A DNA stretch of 63,638 nucleotides. Origin: Asaia bogorensis (GTDB lineage Bacteria; Pseudomonadota; Alphaproteobacteria; Acetobacterales; Acetobacteraceae). The translations under genes were made by a program, and so were the position numbers. The notes beneath the pieces are model-generated. The model was not told the origin of the DNA and did no database searches. It worked only from the letters and a program-made list of their open reading frames with translations. Below, one piece after another: positions 55,833 to 63,638 of the stretch. Numbering within the stretch: the stretch's first letter is position 1; the number at the start of each line of letters is the position of its first letter. The stretch lies in the NCBI GenBank assembly GCA_945868845.1, contig CAMBMS010000015.1, positions 1 through 63,638 on the forward strand, in the 5' to 3' direction.

Positions 55833-57740
55833 TCATGGTTGGACGAAACTATCGTAAACCTTCTGGTTGATGCGCGGCTGCGCGCGGCTGCGCAGCGTAT
55901 TGACGAAAACGGTCTCGGCATCATTGGCCATCGCTTGGGCTAGACTGTCGCGGATGCGCGCATAGCCGGCCTCGTCAGTTTTTGGATCGGCCTGGACAAT
56001 ATCCAGCGGAACGGTGACTAGGAACGCGTCGGAGGTTTCCACCATGGTGGCCTCACCCTTTGACAGCGCGAAAAGAGGCACGATCAATTCGCGGGGCATC
56101 CCCTCTGCGGGTTCGGCACGACCGGTGCGCGCGGTACGCCGGTAGGCGATGCCGGCGACCGTGGCCGCATCCTCTAATGATTGTCCCTGTTGTACGGCAT
56201 CCAGCAGCCTGGCGGCGACTTCTTCCTGTGCGCGGCGTTGCAGCGCAAGGATCAGATCGTCCTTGATCCGCGTCAACACCTCGCTGAAGGGTTTCAGTCC
56301 GGGGGGAATGACCTCCTCGACCGTGACTGCAAAATAAGCTGGGTTGCCCCCTTTGCCGGCGGGAACCTCGATTAATTTTACCGGGTCGCCCTGGCGGACC
56401 TGGAAGGAAGCCGTGATCAGGGCGGTGCGCAATTCGGCGCTGCCGGGGATGGATGCGGGATCGCCCGCCAGCGTGGTGCCCAGCGCATCCAAGGTACCGG
56501 TGACAGCGGCGAGGCCGAGATCGCCGGGCATGTCGTCCAGGCTCGTACCAGCGGCAAGCGTGTCCTCCACCTTGGTGGCGCGCTGATAGATGATATCGGC
56601 GACTTTCTCGGCGAGGATGCGTGCCCGCAATTCTTCGGTCACATCGGATAGGGTTTTCGTGCCACCAGGGGTGATCTTGCCGACCCGAATCAGTTGCCAG
56701 CCGAGCGGCGTCTGGATCGGGCCGATGACCGTGTTCGCGGCCGCGGCGAATACCGCCTGGGCCAACGCCGGATCGGGGAATTCTATCGCGGTGGCATCTG
56801 TCAGCGAAACTGGCGCGGCGTCAGCATCCGTGGAGGCCTTCTGCATCGCTTCCCAGCTGGCGCCGGCCCGCCATTGCTGGGCCAGCGTTGCAACCTTGGC
56901 TTCTTCCTGTGCGATGATGATTTCGGCGGAGCGTTTTTCGATCGAGGTAAACTCGGCGCGGCGGGCTTCATAGGAGGTAGCGATATCCTCCGGTGCGATC
57001 GTGATCTGGCTTTCCAGGGTTTGCGGCGCCAGAATCACCGCCTTGATGCGGCGATATTCCGGTCGTGTGTAGAAATCGGGATGGTTGTCATACCAGCGTC
57101 GTACTTTCGCTGCGCTGGGCTCGCTGGCCGGGATGGCGGCGAAGGGGAGTTCGACGAGCTCGGCGTCGCGTTGCTCGGTGGCGAACTGATAGACTTGGCG
57201 CGTCAGGGTATCGGACGGCACGATACTGGCGCGGATCGGTTCCAGTAATTGGCGGTGCAGGTTTTCAACCCGCAGACTGTCCATGAAGCGCGCTTCGGTC
57301 AGGCCATTATTGCGCAGCACGGCTTGGAACGCGGCACGACTGAATTTACCGTCCTGGCTACGGAAGGCGGGGATGGCGAGGATGTCTTGGCCGAGCGCGC
57401 TGTCTGGTGCTACGAGATTCAGCCGCGCTACTTCCTCGCCCACGGCGTGTTGGCGGACCAGCTGGTCCAGCGCCTGGCTGAGGATGCCGCGTTTCATCTC
57501 CAGTGTCGCATCGATCTGGCCGCCCAGCATGCGCGTGATCCGGCTAAGCTCTTGCTGGTAGGCCTGCTGCAACTCTGGTGGCTCGATTGCGCGGTTACCG
57601 ACTTTGGCTACCCAGGTCTCCGTGCCGAGTTGGCGGATGACATCGCCGATGCCCCAGATGGAAAAGGCGGCGACCAGCACACCGAACAGCACGCGCGCGA
57701 ACCAGGTGCCGAGGCGACTGCGAAGGGCTGTGATCATCAA
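55833..57740 (-). CDS. ppiD: Periplasmic folding chaperone PpiD-like (SurA/parvulin family)
   Basis: The 635-residue protein starts with a short cytoplasmic stretch and a single membrane anchor (VLFGVLVAAFSIWGIGDVI, about 18-36), followed by a SurA-type N-terminal domain and a parvulin-like domain around residues 240-360 (PVSLTDATAIEFPDPALAQAVF, GPIQTPLGWQLIRVG). PpiD is anchored in the inner membrane and helps newly secreted proteins near the Sec translocon. It is upstream of trpE and divergent from tpiA; secG is encoded just beyond tpiA, a common alphaproteobacterial layout. Confidence 0.9.
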   Translation of the reverse strand: MMITALRSRLGTWFARVLFGVLVAAFSIWGIGDVIRQLGTETWVAKVGNRAIEPPELQQAYQQELSRITRMLGGQIDATLEMKRGILSQALDQLVRQHAVGEEVARLNLVAPDSALGQDILAIPAFRSQDGKFSRAAFQAVLRNNGLTEARFMDSLRVENLHRQLLEPIRASIVPSDTLTRQVYQFATEQRDAELVELPFAAIPASEPSAAKVRRWYDNHPDFYTRPEYRRIKAVILAPQTLESQITIAPEDIATSYEARRAEFTSIEKRSAEIIIAQEEAKVATLAQQWRAGASWEAMQKASTDADAAPVSLTDATAIEFPDPALAQAVFAAAANTVIGPIQTPLGWQLIRVGKITPGGTKTLSDVTEELRARILAEKVADIIYQRATKVEDTLAAGTSLDDMPGDLGLAAVTGTLDALGTTLAGDPASIPGSAELRTALITASFQVRQGDPVKLIEVPAGKGGNPAYFAVTVEEVIPPGLKPFSEVLTRIKDDLILALQRRAQEEVAARLLDAVQQGQSLEDAATVAGIAYRRTARTGRAEPAEGMPRELIVPLFALSKGEATMVETSDAFLVTVPLDIVQADPKTDEAGYARIRDSLAQAMANDAETVFVNTLRSRAQPRINQKVYDSFVQP

Positions 57741-57892
57741 GCGGTTCCGTTATGGCGGGTAGAGTGGTGGTCGGTATGGCGTCTTACCGAAGCGGGCCGC
57801 ACCTTAGGGGCGCGGCAGCCGCTTTGCCAGGGTGTCGCTTTGCCAGTGTGCCTCTTTGATATAACAGCATGATCGTGATCGGGGAGATGGGA

Positions 57893-58630
57893 ATGCGGCA
57901 ATTGATCGCGGGCAACTGGAAAATGCACGGGCTGGGGGCGGAGGCGGCAGCCCTTGCCATGAAAATCAGGGAGGGGGCGGGAGGGTTGGCGTGCGACCTG
58001 CTGGTCTGTCCGCCCTTTACGCAAATTTTTCAGGTGGCCACGTTGCTGGTGGGTACGGAGATATGCGTCGGCGGGCAGAATTGCCATGTGGCGGGACAGG
58101 GGGCGCATACCGGCGATATTTCCGCCCCGATGCTGAAGGATGCCGGGGCGGGCTGGGTGATCCTGGGCCATTCCGAGCGGCGGCAGAACCATGCCGAAAC
58201 TGATGCCATGGTGCGGGCCAAGGTTCTGGCGGCGGCGGCGGCGGGCCTGGCCTCGATCGTCTGTGTGGGCGAGACCGAGGCCGAGCGGGTGGCGGGGCGA
58301 CAGAATGAAGTCGTGGGCACCCAGCTTGCCGCCAGCCTGCCTGAAGGGTTTTCCGGCGAGATCGCCTATGAACCGGTCTGGGCCATAGGAACCGGGAAGA
58401 CAGCGACGGAAGAGGATGTTGCGGCGATGCATGGCTTCATCCGCCAGATCCTGCTGCGCCGGTTGGGGCCGGCGGGTGGAGCGATCAGAATTCTTTATGG
58501 TGGCTCCGTCCGGCCGGCGAACGCCGTATCCTTGCTGACGGTACGCGAGGTCGGTGGGGCGCTGGTCGGCGGGGCGAGCCTTAAGGCCGATGATTTTCTG
58601 GCCATTGCCCGCGCCGCGCCGGCGGCGTAG
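57893..58630 (+). CDS. tpiA: Triosephosphate isomerase
   Basis: TpiA interconverts dihydroxyacetone phosphate and glyceraldehyde 3-phosphate. The 245-residue protein contains the catalytic lysine in AGNWKMHG (about 5-12), histidine in GHSERR (about 88-93), glutamate in AYEPVWAIGTGKTA (about 160-173) and the phosphate-loop LYGGSV. GGGGAG at 57881-57886 is six bases from ATG 57893; in-frame ATGs at 57869 and 57887 are less well placed. It precedes secG by 30 bp. Confidence 0.96.
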   Translation: MRQLIAGNWKMHGLGAEAAALAMKIREGAGGLACDLLVCPPFTQIFQVATLLVGTEICVGGQNCHVAGQGAHTGDISAPMLKDAGAGWVILGHSERRQNHAETDAMVRAKVLAAAAAGLASIVCVGETEAERVAGRQNEVVGTQLAASLPEGFSGEIAYEPVWAIGTGKTATEEDVAAMHGFIRQILLRRLGPAGGAIRILYGGSVRPANAVSLLTVREVGGALVGGASLKADDFLAIARAAPAA

Positions 58631-58660
58631 AACCCGCCCGCGCCCATAATCGGAGCCCGC

Positions 58661-59011
58661 ATGACCGCCGTTCTCCTGATGATCCACCTCTTCGTTACCC
58701 TCGCCTTGATCGGGGTGGTGCTGATCCAGCGCAGCGAAGGCGGTGGGCTGGGCGTGGGTAATTCGCAGGGTATGGGCGGCTTCATGACCGGGCGGGGCAC
58801 CGCGAACTTGCTGACGCGGGCCACAGCCATCCTGGCGGCGGTTTTTTTCGCCTTGTCGCTAACCCTGGCGCTGATGAGTCGGGGCACGGGTGGGGCAGGG
58901 CGTTCCGTGCTGGATACGTTACCGATCCCGGCCAGCACGGCCCCGGCGTCGGGTGGTGTGCCATCGGCCTTGCCAGCGGGGCCGATGTCGCCGCGAGTGC
59001 CGACGAATTGA
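58661..59011 (+). CDS. secG: Preprotein translocase subunit SecG
   Basis: SecG is a small inner-membrane subunit that improves SecYEG export. The 116-residue protein has two hydrophobic helices (VLLMIHLFVTLALIGVVLIQ and ILAAVFFALSLTLALM) flanking the conserved loop RSEGGGLGVGNSQG and GRGTANLLTRAT, typical of the family. The C-terminal tail is rich in Pro, Ala and Ser, as in alphaproteobacterial SecG. It lies between tpiA and pyrG. Confidence 0.93.
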   Translation: MTAVLLMIHLFVTLALIGVVLIQRSEGGGLGVGNSQGMGGFMTGRGTANLLTRATAILAAVFFALSLTLALMSRGTGGAGRSVLDTLPIPASTAPASGGVPSALPAGPMSPRVPTN

Positions 59012-59065
59012 TCCGGGCGATCTGATGATTTTTCATGATACGCATGGCGGGCTTTGATTGCGTGC

Positions 59066-59095
59066 TGATTTGCAACCGGCGCCGGCGGCAAATCA
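59066..59095. promoter_or_regulatory. Hairpin in the pyrG leader
   Basis: TGATTTGC (59066-59073) and GCAAATCA (59088-59095) are an 8-bp inverted repeat enclosing a 10-bp palindrome CCGGCGCCGG (59076-59085). It is 44 bp before the pyrG start and has no U tract, so a leader structure or operator is more likely than a terminator. Confidence 0.35.
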
Positions 59096-59133
59096 ACACC
59101 CTTCCCGTCTGTCGATTCGCGTGCGTAAGCTAG

Positions 59134-61597
<2,464 letters not shown>

Positions 61598-62032
61598 CAC
61601 CGGTGCTTCGGGCCAGGAATTATGGGTTAGGATTTTCGGCTTCGCGCCGGCCTTAGTTCTGCCACCTCGCCCGAGGCGCTCAGGCAGGCAGCCGCACTTG
61701 CGGGTTCGAAGCGCCGAGAGGCAACGGCGTCGGGTCGACGAAAACGCGGGCCCCTCTAGCCGTAAGAGAACGGCAACGCCCTGCTCTGGTGAGGCGCGCT
61801 GCCCGGGCAGGCGAGAACCGCAGCCTTTCAGACCGAGACAGTTTTTGAAAATACCTGAGGCCGGGCAAGTCCTCAAAGTGCTGTGCCGTAGTTTTGATCG
61901 GCACTGGGCCGCCCGATTTCAATCGCAAGCATACGGCTCAACTTGGATGACAAGGCCACGCCTCGGTGCTCCAAATACCGGGCAAGCCCAGTCGCCATCG
62001 CAGTCTGTTATGGTCAGGTCCTCAGGAGTTTT
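61598..62032. other. Intergenic region after kdsA without recognised gene
   Basis: No conserved protein is readable in any frame over these 435 bases, and no strong terminator is seen after kdsA. The only clear signal is AGGAG at 62024-62028, serving the next gene. It probably contains the junction of two segments of different origin. Confidence 0.5.
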
Positions 62033-63638
62033 ATGATGCTGTACCGCCTCAAGGCCATCTTTGCGCTGCGCTACGCCACGCTGGCTTGTTGCGTCTTAGT
62101 GCTGTTGCTGAGTCTATTTCTGCTGCTGGTCTATGGCTTGGGGTGGGGCCTGCTCCTGGGCGCAGCCGGTTTGGTGGCGCTGGGTGTGCATGACCTACTG
62201 CAAACCCATCACTCGATCCTGCGTAACTACCCGGTGATCGGTCATCTGCGTTTTGTGCTGGAGTTCGTTCGGCCAGAGATCCGACAGTATTTCATCGAAA
62301 GCGACAACGAGGCAGCGCCGTTTTCACGCTCACAGCGCTCGCTGGTTTACCAGCGCGCCAAGGGTGAATCCGACAAACGCCCGTTTGGTACCCAGCTTGA
62401 TGTGCAGGCCCCTGGCTTCGAATGGATCAACCATTCAGTGGTACCAAGCCAGCTGGCCACCCACGACTTTCGCATCACCATCGGCCCAGAAACTGCCCAG
62501 CCTTACAGCGCCAGTGTGTTCAATATTTCGGCCATGAGCTTCGGCGCATTGAGTGCCAATGCTATTTTGGCGCTCAACGCCGGCGCCAAGCGCGGCAGCT
62601 TTGCGCATGACACCGGCGAAGGCTCGATCTCGACCTACCACCGAGTGCATGGCGGCGACCTGGTTTGGGAAATCGGCTCGGGCTACTTTGGCTGCCGCCA
62701 TGCTGACGGCAGCTTTGACCCCGAGAAGTTTGCCCACGGCGCCCGCGATCCGCAGGTGAAGCTGATTGAGATCAAGCTCAGCCAGGGTGCCAAGCCGGGA
62801 CACGGCGGCGTGCTGCCAGGGCCCAAGGTCACACCCGAAATCGCCGCTGCCCGGGGCGTGCCAATGGGGGTGGACTGTGTTTCGCCGGCTGCCCACAGTG
62901 CTTTTGACACGCCGTTGGAGATGATGCAGTTCATCGTCCGTTTGCGCGAACTCTCGGGCGGCAAGCCCACCGGCTTCAAGCTATGCATTGGCCACCCCTG
63001 GGAATGGTTTGCCATGGTCAAGGCCATGTTGGCCAGCGGCATCACGCCAGACTTCATTGTGGTCGACGGCTCCGAGGGCGGCACGGGTGCGGCGCCAGTA
63101 GAGTTCACTGACCATGTCGGCTCGCCGCTGCAAGAGGGTTTGCTGCTGGTGCACAACACCCTGCGCGGTGCCGGCTTGCGCGGGCGCATCCGCCTGGGCT
63201 GCGCCGGCAAGGTGGTGAGTGCCTTTGATATCGCCCGCATGATGGCCTTGGGCGCCGACTGGTGCAACAGCGCGCGCGGCTTCATGTTTGCGCTGGGCTG
63301 CATACAAGCCCAGAGCTGCCACACCGGCCGATGCCCGACCGGCGTCACCACCCAGGACCCTGTGCGACAGCGGTCCCTGGTAGTGCCCGACAAGGCGGTT
63401 CGGGTCTACAACTTTCATCAGCAAACCCTGCACGCGCTGCAAGAGCTGGTGCAGGCCGCCGGCCTGCAGCACCCGAGCGATATCACCGCCCATCACATCG
63501 TGCGCCGGGGCAGCGACCACCGAGTCAGCTCGCTGGCGCAGCTTATGCCGAGCCAACTGCCAGAAGGCGCACTGCTCAAAGCCGACTTGAGCGGTCTGCC
63601 CATGATCTACAGCCAGCATTGGCCAGCGGCGGTGGCGG
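62033..63638 (+). CDS. FMN-binding glutamate synthase family protein, partial (3' end outside window)
   Basis: At least 535 codons are open to the window end. The protein starts with about two membrane helices (residues 12-55, CCVLVLLLSLFLLLVYGLGW). Next come HSILRNYPVIGHLRFVLEFV and then the FMN-binding TIM barrel of GltB: SASVFNISAMSFGALSANAI, KPGHGGVLPGPKVTPEIAA, DFIVVDGSEGGTGAAP, and a 3Fe-4S motif at about 423-434 (CIQAQSCHTGRC, C-x5-C-x4-C). It lacks the glutaminase part of GltB. AGGAG at 62024 precedes ATG 62033; ATG 62036 is an alternative. Similar membrane-anchored copies are common in Burkholderiales. Confidence 0.88.
   Translation, partial: MMLYRLKAIFALRYATLACCVLVLLLSLFLLLVYGLGWGLLLGAAGLVALGVHDLLQTHHSILRNYPVIGHLRFVLEFVRPEIRQYFIESDNEAAPFSRSQRSLVYQRAKGESDKRPFGTQLDVQAPGFEWINHSVVPSQLATHDFRITIGPETAQPYSASVFNISAMSFGALSANAILALNAGAKRGSFAHDTGEGSISTYHRVHGGDLVWEIGSGYFGCRHADGSFDPEKFAHGARDPQVKLIEIKLSQGAKPGHGGVLPGPKVTPEIAAARGVPMGVDCVSPAAHSAFDTPLEMMQFIVRLRELSGGKPTGFKLCIGHPWEWFAMVKAMLASGITPDFIVVDGSEGGTGAAPVEFTDHVGSPLQEGLLLVHNTLRGAGLRGRIRLGCAGKVVSAFDIARMMALGADWCNSARGFMFALGCIQAQSCHTGRCPTGVTTQDPVRQRSLVVPDKAVRVYNFHQQTLHALQELVQAAGLQHPSDITAHHIVRRGSDHRVSSLAQLMPSQLPEGALLKADLSGLPMIYSQHWPAAVA

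Noticed and set aside
61680-61928. 82-codon minus-strand frame in the gap after kdsA
   Set aside because: No recognisable family; overlapping frames of similar quality exist on both strands.

Overview
The window reads as chromosomal DNA of a GC-rich alphaproteobacterium, probably in the Rhodospirillales/Acetobacterales area. This is inferred from gene content: a MucR-type regulator, the PHA repressor PhaR, a K+-independent membrane pyrophosphatase, split glycolate oxidase glcDEF, an alphaproteobacterial-type glutamate-cysteine ligase, an ETFB-type lysine methyltransferase, and the runs ppiD-trpE and tpiA / secG-pyrG-kdsA. No tRNA, rRNA or CRISPR array was seen.

Layout. 0-2 kb: a decayed IS6-family element, a cupin gene and a broken PfkB-type sugar kinase. 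2-14.2 kb: housekeeping genes (gshA, rsmE, ubiA, a methyltransferase, an MFS carrier, small cupin and SnoaL-like proteins, a Nudix hydrolase, phaR beside a thiolase remnant, a TusA-like protein, mucR, hppA, rpmJ). 14.3-19.2 kb: the glycolate oxidase operon glcD-glcE-(small membrane protein)-glcF and a frameshifted TPR gene. 19.2-23.7 kb: a Baeyer-Villiger monooxygenase and an SDR, then a broken Crp/Fnr regulator and a DUF3830 gene beside a broken hydantoinase. 23.7-27.8 kb: a cobalt-type nitrile hydratase operon (alpha, beta, accessory) with a divergent TPR gene and a sugar-epimerase-like gene. 27.9-35.8 kb: an orphan Bug/TctC binding protein, an NrtR-like Nudix regulator, recG, sdhE and mfd.

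35.9-53.6 kb is an accessory catabolic region. It holds two ThDP-dependent decarboxylase/synthase-like enzymes flanking an amidohydrolase, a carboxymuconolactone-decarboxylase-like protein, a cupin, an acyl-CoA-dehydrogenase-fold monooxygenase, an epimerase, a CoA ligase with a hotdog dehydratase, a PrpF isomerase, a DadA-like oxidase, an RraA-like aldolase, a 2-hydroxyacid dehydrogenase and an iron alcohol dehydrogenase. The families fit ring or organic-acid breakdown through keto-acid, enol and CoA-thioester intermediates, but the substrate cannot be read from sequence. It is the best candidate here for an undescribed pathway.

54.2-61.6 kb returns to core genes (trpE, ppiD, tpiA, secG, pyrG, kdsA). 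After kdsA the synteny breaks: about 430 bp without a recognisable gene, then the 5' part of a membrane-anchored FMN glutamate synthase-like gene that resembles betaproteobacterial versions and runs off the window end.

A striking general feature is gene decay. At least ten remnants lie between intact genes: IS6 transposase, PfkB kinase, thiolase, TPR protein, Crp/Fnr regulator, hydantoinase, aldo/keto reductase, MmgE/PrpD, acyl-CoA ligase and a possible EAL-like domain. Nonsense codons and frameshifts interrupt otherwise well conserved stretches, which suggests fairly recent loss of accessory functions, or sequencing error in some cases.
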